The notes beneath the pieces are model-generated. The model was not told the DNA's origin. It ran no database searches and saw nothing but the letters and a program-made list of their open reading frames with translations. 40,833 nt of DNA from Clostridium sp. Cult3 (GTDB lineage: Bacteria > Bacillota > Clostridia > Tissierellales > Tepidimicrobiaceae), in the NCBI RefSeq assembly GCF_021655115.1, contig NZ_PPXY01000051.1:1-40833 (forward strand). Reading direction: 5' to 3'. A program made the position numbers and the translations under genes. Positions 17,125 through 26,665 of the stretch are shown one piece after another. Numbering within the stretch: position 1 is the first letter of the stretch; each line of letters opens with the position of its first letter.

Positions 17125-18486
17125 ATGAATAATGAGGTAAGAATTCATAAATATATACTAAATGACAAAAATATAGTAATAGATATAAACAGTGGTGCTG
17201 TTCATATAGTAGATGATATAGTATATAGTATGCTAGATTATTATAAAAGTCATACATTAGAGGGGATAATAAGGTTATTTGAAGGTCAATATGATAAATA
17301 TATTGTAGCTGAAGCTTACGAAGAGATATCCATGCTAGAAGAAGAAGGAGTTCTTTTCTCAGAAGGAATTCCTATAGGTGAACTAAAATACAACGAAGAC
17401 AATATTATTAAAGCCCTTTGTCTCCATGTAGCTCATGATTGTAACTTAAGATGTAATTATTGTTTTGCTTCTCAAGGGGACTTTAAAGGAGATAGATCTT
17501 TAATGTCTTTAGAAGTAGGAAAAAGAGCATTAGAGTTTTTGATAGAACATTCAGGAAATAGAAGAAATTTAGAAGTAGATTTCTTTGGTGGAGAGCCACT
17601 GATGAATTTTGATTTAGTCAAGGAATTGGTACAGTATGGTAGAAGTTTGGAAAAGGACCATAATAAACATTTTAGATTTACTATAACTACCAATGGAGTT
17701 TTGTTAGATAGGGATAAGATGGACTTTATAAATGAACACATGGACAATGTGGTGCTAAGCCTTGATGGCAGAAAAGAGACAAATGACAATATGAGAAAGA
17801 CCATCTCTGGTGAAGGTAGCTATGACATCATACTTCCTAAGTTTCAAGAAATGGTTGCAAAAAGAGGGGACAAGGATTATTATGTGAGAGGAACTTTTAC
17901 TAATTATAACTTAGATTTTTCTAAAGATGCTTTAGATTTTTATGATAAAGGATTTAAAAAGATATCTATTGAACCGGTAGTTACTTCACCTGACAAGGAT
18001 TATGCTTTAAGGAAAGAGCATATGGGAGCTATATTGAAAGAATATGAAAACTTTTCAAGAGAATATATAAAGATAAAGAGAAGGAATGAGGACTTTTTAT
18101 TTTTCCACTTTATGATTGATTTAGACCAAGGACCTTGCATTGTAAAAAGAGCTGTAGGCTGTGGTGCTGGTTCCGAATATATGGCAGTAACACCAGAAGG
18201 GAATCTATATCCTTGCCATCAATTTGTAGGGGATGAAAAGTTTATAATGGGAAATGTATATGAAGGTATTTCAAATACTGAAATAAGGGAAGAATTTAAA
18301 AAAGCGAATGTTTATAACAAAGATGAATGTAGAAATTGTTGGGCAAGGTTTTATTGTAGTGGGGGTTGCCATGCTAATGCGTACAATCATCACGAGGATA
18401 TAATGAAGCCTTATGAAATTGGCTGTGAAATGGAGAAAAAAAGGATCGAATGTGCTATTTCAATTTTAGCCAATCTACAAGAATAA
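17125..18486 (+). CDS. scfB: SCIFF radical-SAM/SPASM thioether maturase
   Basis: 453 residues. The N-terminus (about 1-95) is a small peptide-recognition (RRE-like) domain. The radical-SAM cluster motif is C106-x3-C110-x2-C113, followed by FFGGEPLMNFD. The C-terminal SPASM region has many cysteines: CGAGSEYMAVTPEGNLYPC and CRNCWARFYCSGGC, the ligands for two auxiliary 4Fe-4S clusters. This is the family that installs sactionine/ranthipeptide-type thioethers in SCIFF. ATG after TAGGAGGAT. It sits 68 bases downstream of its substrate gene and 39 bases before secD. Confidence 0.95.
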   Translation: MNNEVRIHKYILNDKNIVIDINSGAVHIVDDIVYSMLDYYKSHTLEGIIRLFEGQYDKYIVAEAYEEISMLEEEGVLFSEGIPIGELKYNEDNIIKALCLHVAHDCNLRCNYCFASQGDFKGDRSLMSLEVGKRALEFLIEHSGNRRNLEVDFFGGEPLMNFDLVKELVQYGRSLEKDHNKHFRFTITTNGVLLDRDKMDFINEHMDNVVLSLDGRKETNDNMRKTISGEGSYDIILPKFQEMVAKRGDKDYYVRGTFTNYNLDFSKDALDFYDKGFKKISIEPVVTSPDKDYALRKEHMGAILKEYENFSREYIKIKRRNEDFLFFHFMIDLDQGPCIVKRAVGCGAGSEYMAVTPEGNLYPCHQFVGDEKFIMGNVYEGISNTEIREEFKKANVYNKDECRNCWARFYCSGGCHANAYNHHEDIMKPYEIGCEMEKKRIECAISILANLQE

Positions 18487-18525
18487 GAATCAATGTAGTG
18501 AAATTTATTATGGGAGGTAATGGTA

Positions 18526-19788
18526 ATGAATATGAAAAAAACCATACTTTTTATACTAATTATTGCTATAGTAGGTTTATTTTCCTTTACAGCCATAAAT
18601 GGTATAGAAGTTGGTAAGATGAAGATTTCTAAAGTTAAAGATTCCATCGACTTAGGTTTGGATTTAGCTGGTGGTGTTTATGTGGTTCTAGAGGCTCAAA
18701 CGGATTTACAAGGAGCAGAATTACAAAAAGCTATGGAGCAATCCAAGATGATAATAAATGAAAGGGTTGATAGTCTTGGAGTTGCAGAGCCAAATATAAC
18801 CATAGAGGGCAATAAACGGATTAGAATAGAGCTAGCAGGGATTGAAAATCCTCAAGAAGCTATAGATCTAATTGGTAAAACTGCTCAATTGCAATTTGTA
18901 GATCCAGATGGAAAAGAGATATTGACTGGTAAGAATGTAAAAGGTTCCGATGTAAGTTTTCATCAGACTGAAATGGGAGATAAGCCAGTAGTATCCTTGG
19001 AGTTTGATAAGGAAGGGGCAGAAAGGTTTAAAGAAGCTACTTCAAGATTGGTAGAAAAAGACGTTATGCAAGAGAAGATAATATATATAGTATTAGATGA
19101 ACAGGTAATTTCAGCCCCTATTGTAAATGCTGCAATTACAGATGGAAAAGCTGTAATTGAAGGTGAATTTGATGTGGAAGAAGCTAATAGGTTAGCCACA
19201 TTAATTAGAGCAGGTGCACTACCTGTGGAAATGTCAGAACTTCAAACTTCTATTATAGGGCCTACATTAGGTCTAGAAGCTTTAGACAAAAGTATAAAGG
19301 CTGGAGCCATTGCAATTTTAATTATATTTTTATTTATGTTGATTTACTATAAAATACCTGGATTGGTAGCAGATATTGGATTGACTATATATATATTAAT
19401 TGTAGTGTATGCTATGAAATTTTTAGGTGTAAAATTGACTTTACCTGGTATTGCAGGTCTTATACTATCAGTTGGTATGGCGGTAGATGCCAATGTATTG
19501 ATATTTGAAAGGATAAAGGAAGAACTAAGAAATGGTAAATCCATTAGAGCTTCTATAGATCATGGATTTAACAGAGCATTATCTTCTGTATTAGACTCAA
19601 ATATTACTACATTAATTGCAGGTATTGTATTATATTACTTTGGTATTGGACCTATTAAAGGATTTGGAGTAACATTAATCCTTGGTATTATTGCATCCAT
19701 GATAACATCGGTTTTTATTACAAAACAACTATTGAAGTTAACAGTTAGTATGACTAATACCAAGAATACAAAATTATACGGTATGTAA
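18526..19788 (+). CDS. secD: Protein translocase subunit SecD
   Basis: 420 residues from the chosen start. SecD and SecF use the proton gradient to help pull proteins through SecYEG. Helix 1 (about 5-23) is followed by the P1 domain with LGLDLAGGVYVVLEAQ, then IPGLVADIG and GMAVDANVLIFERIKEE in the five C-terminal helices (about 245-410). The periplasmic part is shorter than in E. coli SecD (about 615 residues), as in other Firmicutes. The longest frame begins at 18520, too close to GGGAGG; the ATG at 18526 has eight-base spacing. SecF begins 11 bases after the stop. Confidence 0.96.
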   Translation: MNMKKTILFILIIAIVGLFSFTAINGIEVGKMKISKVKDSIDLGLDLAGGVYVVLEAQTDLQGAELQKAMEQSKMIINERVDSLGVAEPNITIEGNKRIRIELAGIENPQEAIDLIGKTAQLQFVDPDGKEILTGKNVKGSDVSFHQTEMGDKPVVSLEFDKEGAERFKEATSRLVEKDVMQEKIIYIVLDEQVISAPIVNAAITDGKAVIEGEFDVEEANRLATLIRAGALPVEMSELQTSIIGPTLGLEALDKSIKAGAIAILIIFLFMLIYYKIPGLVADIGLTIYILIVVYAMKFLGVKLTLPGIAGLILSVGMAVDANVLIFERIKEELRNGKSIRASIDHGFNRALSSVLDSNITTLIAGIVLYYFGIGPIKGFGVTLILGIIASMITSVFITKQLLKLTVSMTNTKNTKLYGM

Positions 19789-19799
19789 GGGGTGAGGAG

Positions 19800-20672
19800 A
19801 TGAATGTTATAAAGAATAGGAAGATATATTATATAATTTCTTTAGCAATCATCATATTAGGTTTAGCTATGATGTTGATTAATGGTCTAAACTACGGTAT
19901 TGATTTTACAGGTGGTACTTCAATCCAAATCAAAATAGGTAGGATGATAACTGTAGACGAGGCTAGAGAAATAATAGATGAGTACGATAAAGAAGCAAGT
20001 ATTCTTCATATTGGTACAAATAAAGACGAAATAATGATTAGAAGTAAAAAGGATTTTACAAATGATGAAATCAACCAAATTATTGATAAATTTGCAGAAA
20101 AATATGATATAAAAGAAAAGGAATTTCAATCAGAAAAATTTGGTCCATTTATGGGAAGAGAAATTAAGAAAAAGGCCTTATTATCATCAATTATTGCTGT
20201 TATTGCCATGCTGATATACATTAGTTGGAGATTTGAGTTTAAGTTTGCTTTAGCAGCAATCGTTGCATTGATTCATGATGTGTTGATAACATTTTCTGTA
20301 TATGCAATTTTTAGGATACCTGTAAATAGTGCCTTTATTGCTGCTATACTAACTATATTAGGGTATTCTATAAACGATACTATTGTAATATTTGATAGAA
20401 TAAGAGAAGAATCTAAATTGAATCCAAGACAGTCTATAGAGGATACGATAAACGGAAGCATCAAGAAATCCTTAACTAGGACAATCAACACTTCCTTGAC
20501 TACTTTAGTGGCAGTTATAATACTGTATATAGTGGGAGTTGAAGATGTTAAGGTGCTAGCATTACCCCTTATATTTGGGATAATGTCTGGAACTTATTCA
20601 TCTTTGTTTATTGCCAGCCCTATATGGTATGCATTGAAAAACAGAGAAAAATTAAATACTAAAAGAGCATAA
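19800..20672 (+). CDS. secF: Protein translocase subunit SecF
   Basis: 290 residues. Six helices with a small extracytoplasmic domain after helix 1. NYGIDFTGGTSIQIK (about 29-43) and GYSINDTIVIFDRIREE (about 183-199) are the SecF signatures, the latter carrying the conserved Asp in helix 4. AAGGGGTGAGGAG precedes the ATG. SecD and SecF are separate here, not fused as in Bacillus subtilis. It ends the scf-secDF segment with a palindromic terminator. Confidence 0.96.
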   Translation: MNVIKNRKIYYIISLAIIILGLAMMLINGLNYGIDFTGGTSIQIKIGRMITVDEAREIIDEYDKEASILHIGTNKDEIMIRSKKDFTNDEINQIIDKFAEKYDIKEKEFQSEKFGPFMGREIKKKALLSSIIAVIAMLIYISWRFEFKFALAAIVALIHDVLITFSVYAIFRIPVNSAFIAAILTILGYSINDTIVIFDRIREESKLNPRQSIEDTINGSIKKSLTRTINTSLTTLVAVIILYIVGVEDVKVLALPLIFGIMSGTYSSLFIASPIWYALKNREKLNTKRA

Positions 20673-20693
20673 AACTGCCATATGGCAGTTTTA
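20669..20693 (+). terminator. Palindromic terminator after secF
   Basis: AAAACTGCCA is followed at once by TA and then TGGCAGTTTT, a near-perfect palindrome that starts in the last codon of secF. The T-run is short (TTTTAT). The AAAA/TTTT arms make it potentially bidirectional. Confidence 0.65.
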
Positions 20694-20725
20694 TGTAGTT
20701 AATCCTTTAAAATTGGGTAGAAATC

Positions 20726-20754
20726 TTGTAATATTGTATTAAATATACTATATA
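20726..20754 (+). promoter_or_regulatory. Candidate promoter for the LapA-like/recJ unit
   Basis: TTGTAA at 20726-20731, a 17-base spacer and TATATA at 20749-20754, very near the ribosome site AAGGAGGAG of the next gene. The match is partial. Confidence 0.35.
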
Positions 20755-20766
20755 AGGAGGAGAACT

Positions 20767-21192
20767 ATGGAGAGAGGGTTTATATTCTCATTAATATTTG
20801 CAGCTATTGTGGCTGTTTTTGCATTAAAGAATGGAGATAAAGTACTTATAGATTTTATATTTACTAAAGTGGAAATATCCCAAGCTATTGTTATATTCTT
20901 GTCAGCCATATTAGGTGCAGTTATAGTGGCAATATTAGGTGGAGTCAAAAATTTAAAGTTTAAAAAGGAGATAAAAGAATTAAACAAAAAAATCGAACCT
21001 CTTGAAGAAGAAAAGAAGGATATAGAATCCTTACTAGAAAATAGAGGAGAAGAAATTGCTAGATTAAAAGACATGATGGATGACATAGAAGCAGAGAAAG
21101 ACAAACTTTATACTCTTCTTAAAGAAAAGGATGAAGAGATTAATAAATTAATGGAAGACGGTCCTGTTACAGAGAATTCCAGTTTAGAATAA
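20767..21192 (+). CDS. LapA/DUF1049-like membrane protein with coiled-coil tail
   Basis: 141 residues. Two transmembrane helices (about 4-20 and 40-60) flank a short loop with FALKNGDKVLIDFIF, as in the LapA (DUF1049) family. The rest, about 67-130, is a strongly charged Glu/Lys heptad-like coiled coil facing the cytoplasm. In E. coli LapA helps tether LPS-assembly factors, which does not apply to a Gram-positive-type cell, so its function here is unknown. A B. subtilis relative (YrvD) also lies before recJ. Confidence 0.8.
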   Translation: MERGFIFSLIFAAIVAVFALKNGDKVLIDFIFTKVEISQAIVIFLSAILGAVIVAILGGVKNLKFKKEIKELNKKIEPLEEEKKDIESLLENRGEEIARLKDMMDDIEAEKDKLYTLLKEKDEEINKLMEDGPVTENSSLE

Positions 21193-21230
21193 TAGGTTTG
21201 AAGGTTAGACATAGTAGGAGTGATTAAATT

Positions 21231-23000
21231 TTGGAAAGATGGTACTTAAGAAATGTAAAGACAGATTTAGACAGGATATCCAAAACCTTAGGGATAAGCA
21301 AGCTCTTATCTAAATTACTGGTAAATAGAGATATTACAAGCTATAGATTGATGGACAGCTTTATAAACCCAAGTTTAGATAAATTACATAATCCGTGGTT
21401 AATGAAAGATATGGATAAAGGTATAAATATCATCAAAAATAGCATTGATAAAGGTGAATATATTAGAATTGCTGGGGATTATGACCAAGATGGCAATTCG
21501 GCTATATTGACCCTTTATAAGGGGCTGGAAAGATGCGGTGCAAAGGTTGATTATGTAATTCCTCATAGGATAATGGATGGTTATGGAATAAATGAAAGGA
21601 TGGTCAAAGAGGCAAAAAAGGATGAAATAGATTTAATCATAACATGTGATAATGGGATATCTGCTTTTGAACCCATAAAATTGGCGAAGAATTTGGGAAT
21701 AAAGGTTATTGTAACGGATCATCATGATATAGCCTATATTGAGGATGAGCAGGGTGATAAACAATATAAATTACCAGAAGCAGAAGCCATCATCAATCCT
21801 AAAAGATGGGATTGCAAATATCCTTTTAAAGAACTATGTGGTGCAGGAGTGGCTTTTAAGTTAATACAAGCCCTTTACGATGAGATGAATATAGATATTA
21901 GGGAATCTTACGAATTATTAGAGTTTGTTGCAATGGGGACTGTTTGTGATGTGGTGGATTTAATAGATGAAAATAGGATCATAGTAAAAGAAGGATTGAG
22001 AAGGATAAATAGTACAAATAACATAGGGCTAAAAGCCCTTATTAATGCCACAGGATTAGAAGGGAGATCTATCAACACCTATTCCTTAGGATTTGTAATA
22101 GGACCATGTATTAACGCTTCAGGAAGACTAGATAGCGCTGATATTGCTGTAGAGCTATTTTTAACGGAGGATCCAGAAAAGGCTGAAACATATGCTAATA
22201 AACTTCACTTTTTGAACGAAGAAAGAAAATCTATGACAACGGAAGGGTATGAAAGGATAGTAGAAAAGATAGAATCTACAGATCTAAAGGAAGATGATGT
22301 GTTGGTAGTATTTGAACCGAAGATACATGAAAGTGTAGCAGGTATTATTGCTGGGAGAGTTAAGGACAAATATTATAGACCCACTATTGTTTTGACTAAA
22401 TCTAAGGAAGAAAATATTGCTAAAGGATCTGGAAGATCTATAGAGGAATATAATATGTTTGATGAGATATCTAATCATAAGGATCTATTGTTGGCATTCG
22501 GAGGTCATCCAATGGCAGCTGGTCTTTCATTAGATATATCTAATATAGATGAATTTAGATATAGATTAAATGGAGAAGAGTCTTTAACAGTTGAGGACTT
22601 GATGCCAAAGGTATATATAGATATGCAACTTCCATTGGACTATATAAGCTTTGGTTTGGTTGAAGAACTAAAGAAAATGGAACCCTTTGGAAAAGGAAAT
22701 CCTAAGCCCTTATTTGCTGAAAAGAACATAAGGGTTAAAAGGGGGTTTATTCTAGGGAAGAATCAAAATGTACTTAAATTGTTGCTTTTAACTAATAGTG
22801 GCAGGATAATGGAGGGTATATATTTTGGTGATATTAAAGAGTTTGAATGGAGGATGGCTAGAAAGTTTAGCCAGGAAGAATTGAATAAAATGTTTAAAGG
22901 TACAGGTAGTGAAGTTGTACTAGACATCATATATACGCCTATGATAAATGAATATATGGGCAATAGAAGTCTACAAGTCAATATTCAAAATTATCGATAG
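21231..23000 (+). CDS. recJ: Single-stranded-DNA-specific exonuclease RecJ
   Basis: 589 residues, full length. RecJ degrades single-stranded DNA 5' to 3' in recombination and repair. DHH-family motifs are present: AGDYDQDGNSA (motif I, about 81-91), TCDNGISA, VTDHHD (motif III), then FEPKIHESVAGIIAGRVKDKY and FGGHPMAAGLS of the DHHA1 domain; the OB-like end closes the protein. Motif I reads DYDQDG where many RecJ have DxDxDG, so the key Asp are retained. TTG start after AGGAG with ten-base spacing. It lies in a B. subtilis-like order before rel. Confidence 0.94.
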   Translation: MERWYLRNVKTDLDRISKTLGISKLLSKLLVNRDITSYRLMDSFINPSLDKLHNPWLMKDMDKGINIIKNSIDKGEYIRIAGDYDQDGNSAILTLYKGLERCGAKVDYVIPHRIMDGYGINERMVKEAKKDEIDLIITCDNGISAFEPIKLAKNLGIKVIVTDHHDIAYIEDEQGDKQYKLPEAEAIINPKRWDCKYPFKELCGAGVAFKLIQALYDEMNIDIRESYELLEFVAMGTVCDVVDLIDENRIIVKEGLRRINSTNNIGLKALINATGLEGRSINTYSLGFVIGPCINASGRLDSADIAVELFLTEDPEKAETYANKLHFLNEERKSMTTEGYERIVEKIESTDLKEDDVLVVFEPKIHESVAGIIAGRVKDKYYRPTIVLTKSKEENIAKGSGRSIEEYNMFDEISNHKDLLLAFGGHPMAAGLSLDISNIDEFRYRLNGEESLTVEDLMPKVYIDMQLPLDYISFGLVEELKKMEPFGKGNPKPLFAEKNIRVKRGFILGKNQNVLKLLLLTNSGRIMEGIYFGDIKEFEWRMARKFSQEELNKMFKGTGSEVVLDIIYTPMINEYMGNRSLQVNIQNYR

Positions 23001-23045
23001 TTATTAAAATAAATTGAAGAAAAAACTTTAATATTGACGTATTAT

Positions 23046-23054
23046 TGCTATAAT
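23046..23054 (+). promoter_or_regulatory. Extended -10 promoter upstream of rel
   Basis: TGCTATAAT is a perfect extended -10 (TGnTATAAT), 114 bases before the rel start. A TTGACG at 23034 is only nine bases from it and so is unlikely to act with it as the -35. Confidence 0.5.
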
Positions 23055-23167
23055 ATATCTATGACTGTAACTGTATTCTTATAAATAATCAAAATTATTT
23101 TACTTTTATGAAAATGGATTTAAGTTTATAATAATAGGTCATAATTAATTTTAAGCAGGTGAAAGTA

Positions 23168-25333
23168 ATGATCGAAAATTTGTTGTTAAAGATTGAGCAG
23201 TACAATCCTAATGTAAATGTGGAACAAATCATAAAAGCTTACAACTTTGCAGAATCTGCTCATGAGGGACAATTTAGAAATTCAGGGGAGAAGTTTTTTG
23301 TACATCCATATAATGTGGCTATGATTCTGACAGATTTAAGCATGGATGCTACTACTATTACTGCTGGTCTATTACACGATGTAATAGAGGATACAGAAGT
23401 AACATATGATACTTTAGTGGTAGAGTTTGGTCAAGAAGTTGCAGATCTAGTGGAAGGTGTAACAAAATTAAAAAAACTGCAATATAAGACTAAGCAAGAA
23501 AATCAAGCGGAAAACTTAAGAAAAATGGTAATGGCTATGGCAAAGGATATTAGAGTTATCATAATAAAGTTGGCAGATAGGCTTCATAATATGAGAACCC
23601 TTGAATACATGAGCGAAGAAAAGAAAAAGGAAAAAGCTATTGAGACTCTGGAAATCTATGCGCCTTTAGCTCATAGATTAGGTATGTCAAAAATCAAATG
23701 GGAATTAGAGGACTTATCTTTAAGATACCTTGATCCAGAAGGTTACTATGATTTAGTGGATAAGGTATCCAAGCGTAGAAGGGAAAGAGAAGCTTATATT
23801 CAGAGAATAATAAATGATTTAGATGAAAAGTTAGAGGAAATGTATATTTCTAGGGACATTAGCGGTAGACCCAAGAATTTTTACAGCATCTATAAGAAGA
23901 TGGTATATCAAAATAAATCTTTTGAACAGATATTTGATTTAACTGCTATACGAGTTATAGTGGATAGTGTAAAGGATTGCTATGGAGTTCTAGGCATTGT
24001 TCATACAATGTGGAAACCTATTCCAGGGAGATTCAAGGATTATATTGCTATGCCTAAACCTAATATGTACCAATCCCTTCATACTACGGTAATAGGGCCA
24101 GAAGGGGAGATATTTGAAGTACAGATTCGGACTTGGGATATGCATAGAACGGCAGAATATGGAATTGCAGCCCATTGGAAATACAAAGAGGGAACAGTTA
24201 AAACGGATAACTTTGATGAGAAGTTGACATGGTTGAGACAATTGTTAGAGTGGCAAAAGGATTTAAAGGATCCACAGGAGTTCATGGAAACTTTGAAGAT
24301 AGATTTCTTTACGGATGAAGTATTTGTATTTACGCCTAGAGGGGATGTAATCAATCTACCTAATGGCTCTACTCCTATAGATTTTGCATACAGAGTTCAT
24401 ACAGCTATAGGCAATAGCTGTGTTGGTGCAAAGGTTGATGGTAGGATAGTTCCCCTAGACTATAAGCTTAAGAATGGCAACATCGTTGAAGTGTTAACAT
24501 CTTCTGGCAGCACTGGGCCTAGTAGGGATTGGCTTAAAATTGTAAAAAGTAGTCAAGCTAAAACTAAAATTCGTCAGTGGTTTAAACGAGAAGAACGTGG
24601 CTTAAATATTAATAGAGGTAAGGAGATGTTAGAAAAGGAAATAAAAAGACAGGGATATAAGTTTACGGATATATTAAAAGAGGATTGGTTGAAAAATATT
24701 GCCAATAAACTTAGCTTAAATACTTCTGACGATTTATATGCAGCCTTGGGTTATGGCAGTGTTACTCTATCTCAAGTAATTCCAAGGTTAAAGGAGTTCT
24801 ATAGAGAATACTATAAAATTGATGACGATAGGATGGGGATTGACCAAAAAACTAAGGAGCAACCTCTCCATAAAAAAGAAAAGAAGGTTACACAAGGTAT
24901 AAGCATCAAAGGGGTAGACAATATTAAGGTGAGATTTTCTAAATGTTGTAATCCTGTACCAGGTGATGAAATAATAGGTTATATAACTAGAGGAAGGGGA
25001 GTGTCTATTCATAGGAAAGACTGCCCTAATATATCTGACTTAACTGGACAGGAAAGATTTATTGATGTAGAATGGGATAATAGCGAAAAGGCTGAGTATC
25101 CAGTTGAAATACAGATAAAGGCCACCGATAGGTCTGGATTGTTAACGGAAATTACTCAGAGGATTACGGATTCGAATATTAGCTTATTATCATTAAATGC
25201 AAGGACCAATAAGGAAAAGCTCGTTTTAATAAATATGACTTTGGAAATAAAGGATACAGATCAATTGAGTGATCTTATGAAAAGAATTAAGAAACTAAAA
25301 GGTGTAATAGATGTATATAGAGTGATCAGTTAG
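23168..25333 (+). CDS. rel: Bifunctional (p)ppGpp synthetase/hydrolase (Rel)
   Basis: 721 residues from the chosen start. It makes and breaks the stringent alarmone. The hydrolase HD domain is intact (H46, H70-D71, E74-D75). The synthetase domain has R288-F-K-D (RxKD, the motif of bifunctional Rel rather than the ExDD of monofunctional RelA), [13 protein letters not shown] and [13 protein letters not shown] follows near 385-445, a zinc-finger-like segment with [10 protein letters not shown] near 590, and a C-terminal ACT domain. A GTG nine bases upstream is in frame but lies within the AGGTGAAAG ribosome site. It has its own candidate promoter; dtd follows 16 bases after the stop. Confidence 0.97.
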   Translation: MIENLLLKIEQYNPNVNVEQIIKAYNFAESAHEGQFRNSGEKFFVHPYNVAMILTDLSMDATTITAGLLHDVIEDTEVTYDTLVVEFGQEVADLVEGVTKLKKLQYKTKQENQAENLRKMVMAMAKDIRVIIIKLADRLHNMRTLEYMSEEKKKEKAIETLEIYAPLAHRLGMSKIKWELEDLSLRYLDPEGYYDLVDKVSKRRREREAYIQRIINDLDEKLEEMYISRDISGRPKNFYSIYKKMVYQNKSFEQIFDLTAIRVIVDSVKDCYGVLGIVHTMWKPIPGRFKDYIAMPKPNMYQSLHTTVIGPEGEIFEVQIRTWDMHRTAEYGIAAHWKYKEGTVKTDNFDEKLTWLRQLLEWQKDLKDPQEFMETLKIDFFTDEVFVFTPRGDVINLPNGSTPIDFAYRVHTAIGNSCVGAKVDGRIVPLDYKLKNGNIVEVLTSSGSTGPSRDWLKIVKSSQAKTKIRQWFKREERGLNINRGKEMLEKEIKRQGYKFTDILKEDWLKNIANKLSLNTSDDLYAALGYGSVTLSQVIPRLKEFYREYYKIDDDRMGIDQKTKEQPLHKKEKKVTQGISIKGVDNIKVRFSKCCNPVPGDEIIGYITRGRGVSIHRKDCPNISDLTGQERFIDVEWDNSEKAEYPVEIQIKATDRSGLLTEITQRITDSNISLLSLNARTNKEKLVLINMTLEIKDTDQLSDLMKRIKKLKGVIDVYRVIS

Positions 25334-25349
25334 AGAAAGGACGGTATTT

Positions 25350-25799
25350 ATGAGAGCAGTAGTACAAAGGGTATTAAATGCCAATGTAAAAGTTAATGGG
25401 GATACAGTTGGTAAGATAGGGAAAGGCTTGTTAGTTTTCCTTGGTATTGGAGAGGATGATGATAATAAAGATTTAGAATATATGGTAGAAAAGATTTTGG
25501 GATTGAGAATATTTGAAGATACTAATAGCAAGATGAACTTATCTCTTTTGGATGTTGAGGGAGAAATATTAGTTATATCTCAATTTACTCTATATGGGGA
25601 TGTTAGAAAAGGGAAAAGGCCTAGTTTTTCTTCTTCGGCTCGTCCAGAAATGGCAGAGAGTATGTATAATAAATTTATTGCAATGTGCAAAGAGAGGGGA
25701 ATAAAGGCTGAAGAAGGGATATTTGGGGCTGATATGAAGGTAGAGCTTATCAATGATGGTCCTGTAACCATATTAATTGATAGTAAAAAAATTTTTTAG
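25350..25799 (+). CDS. dtd: D-aminoacyl-tRNA deacylase
   Basis: 149 residues, standard length. Dtd releases D-amino acids (and glycine from tRNA-Ala) mischarged on tRNA. It begins with MRAVVQRV, and the SQFTLYGD motif (about 76-83) and NDGPVT near the C-terminus (about 136-141, containing the Gly-cisPro-like selectivity element) are present. It follows rel and lies 11 bases before the MBL gene, so the three are probably co-transcribed. Confidence 0.97.
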   Translation: MRAVVQRVLNANVKVNGDTVGKIGKGLLVFLGIGEDDDNKDLEYMVEKILGLRIFEDTNSKMNLSLLDVEGEILVISQFTLYGDVRKGKRPSFSSSARPEMAESMYNKFIAMCKERGIKAEEGIFGADMKVELINDGPVTILIDSKKIF

Positions 25800-25810
25800 G
25801 AGGGATATTA

Positions 25811-26431
25811 TTGAAAGTTGTAAGGATACCTGCGGGAATTTATGCAGCAAACTGTTATCTAGTCTATTCTGAAAGCAATAAGGAAGGGATTATCATCGAT
25901 CCAGGTGGAGATGCAGATGATATAATAGCTGAAATAAAGAACTTAGGATTGGATATTAAATATATAATACTAACCCATGGTCATGGGGATCATATTGCAG
26001 GGGTTAGGGAAATTAAAGAATATACTAATGCGCCAGTGGCTATTCATAAGGATGATGAACACCTGCTAAAGAATGGAAAGGACAATCTATCTAGCATTAT
26101 GGCTATGGGAGCGGTGGAGTTAACTGCAGATATATTACTTGATGATGAGGACGAAATATCTTTTGGGAATCTAAATGCAAAAATACTGCATACTCCAGGT
26201 CATACTCCAGGCGGAATTAGCATTAAAATTGAAAACAGCATATTTACAGGAGATACTTTATTTGCAGGATCTATTGGCCGAACAGATTTTGAGGGAGGCT
26301 CTTTTGAAGATATAATAAATTCAATAAAGAACAAGATACTTGAATATCCAGAAGATACCGTAGTATATCCAGGGCATGGTCCTTCTTCTACTATTAAGAC
26401 AGAGAAAGTTACAAATCCTTTTTTAAGATAA
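25811..26431 (+). CDS. Glyoxalase-II-like MBL-fold hydrolase
   Basis: 206 residues. Metal site H56-G-H58-G-D60-H61, plus HTPGHTPGG (about 132-140), GDTLF and the final PGHGP His, give the glyoxalase II/persulfide-dioxygenase-like MBL subgroup with two metals. No signal peptide is visible, so it is cytoplasmic; the thioester or other substrate is unknown. TTG start six bases after the AGGAGGG ribosome site that begins in the dtd stop codon. In many clostridia the same position between dtd and hemZ is held by a similar protein. Confidence 0.85.
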   Translation: MKVVRIPAGIYAANCYLVYSESNKEGIIIDPGGDADDIIAEIKNLGLDIKYIILTHGHGDHIAGVREIKEYTNAPVAIHKDDEHLLKNGKDNLSSIMAMGAVELTADILLDDEDEISFGNLNAKILHTPGHTPGGISIKIENSIFTGDTLFAGSIGRTDFEGGSFEDIINSIKNKILEYPEDTVVYPGHGPSSTIKTEKVTNPFLR

Positions 26432-26441
26432 AAGAATTAAT

Positions 26442-26480
26442 AGCCACCTTTTTGGGAATCTTATGCCATAGGAGGTGGCT
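26442..26480 (+). promoter_or_regulatory. Ribosome-site-sequestering hairpin
   Basis: AGCCACCT at 26442-26449 pairs exactly with AGGTGGCT at 26473-26480. The 3' arm contains most of the GGAGGTGG ribosome site of the small HTH gene starting at 26484, so the folded RNA would hide it. The 23-base loop includes GGGAATC. An 8-base pair could arise by chance or act simply as a weak terminator of the MBL gene; the CCTTTTT after the 5' arm is compatible with neither strongly. Confidence 0.45.
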
Positions 26481-26483
26481 TAG

Positions 26484-26654
26484 TTGAGAAAGCAACAAAA
26501 GGAAAACTACAAGAGACGTAAAAGAGCTGTAGATTTACATGATGTTCACGAATTAATAGAAATGGGCTTAAATAGGGAAGAGATATCTAAGGAATTTGGA
26601 ATTTCAAAAAAATATATTCAAAAGATGATTGATGATTATTATGACGATTATTGA
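26484..26654 (+). CDS. 56-residue helix-turn-helix protein
   Basis: 56 residues. A basic N-terminus (RKQQKENYKRRKR) is followed by a homeodomain/resolvase-type helix-turn-helix in about 20-50: LIEMGLNREEISKEFGISKKYIQKMI. It looks like a tiny DNA-binding protein, but with no further domain its target is unknown. TTG start nine bases after GGAGG. Its end overlaps the in-frame extension of hemZ but not the preferred hemZ ATG (11 bases apart). The ribosome site is in a hairpin. Confidence 0.72.
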   Translation: MRKQQKENYKRRKRAVDLHDVHELIEMGLNREEISKEFGISKKYIQKMIDDYYDDY

Positions 26655-26665
26655 AGGGAGTAACT

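Noticed and set aside
23034-23039. TTGACG as the -35 of the rel promoter
   Set aside because: Only nine bases separate it from TATAAT at 23049; the extended -10 alone is a better explanation.
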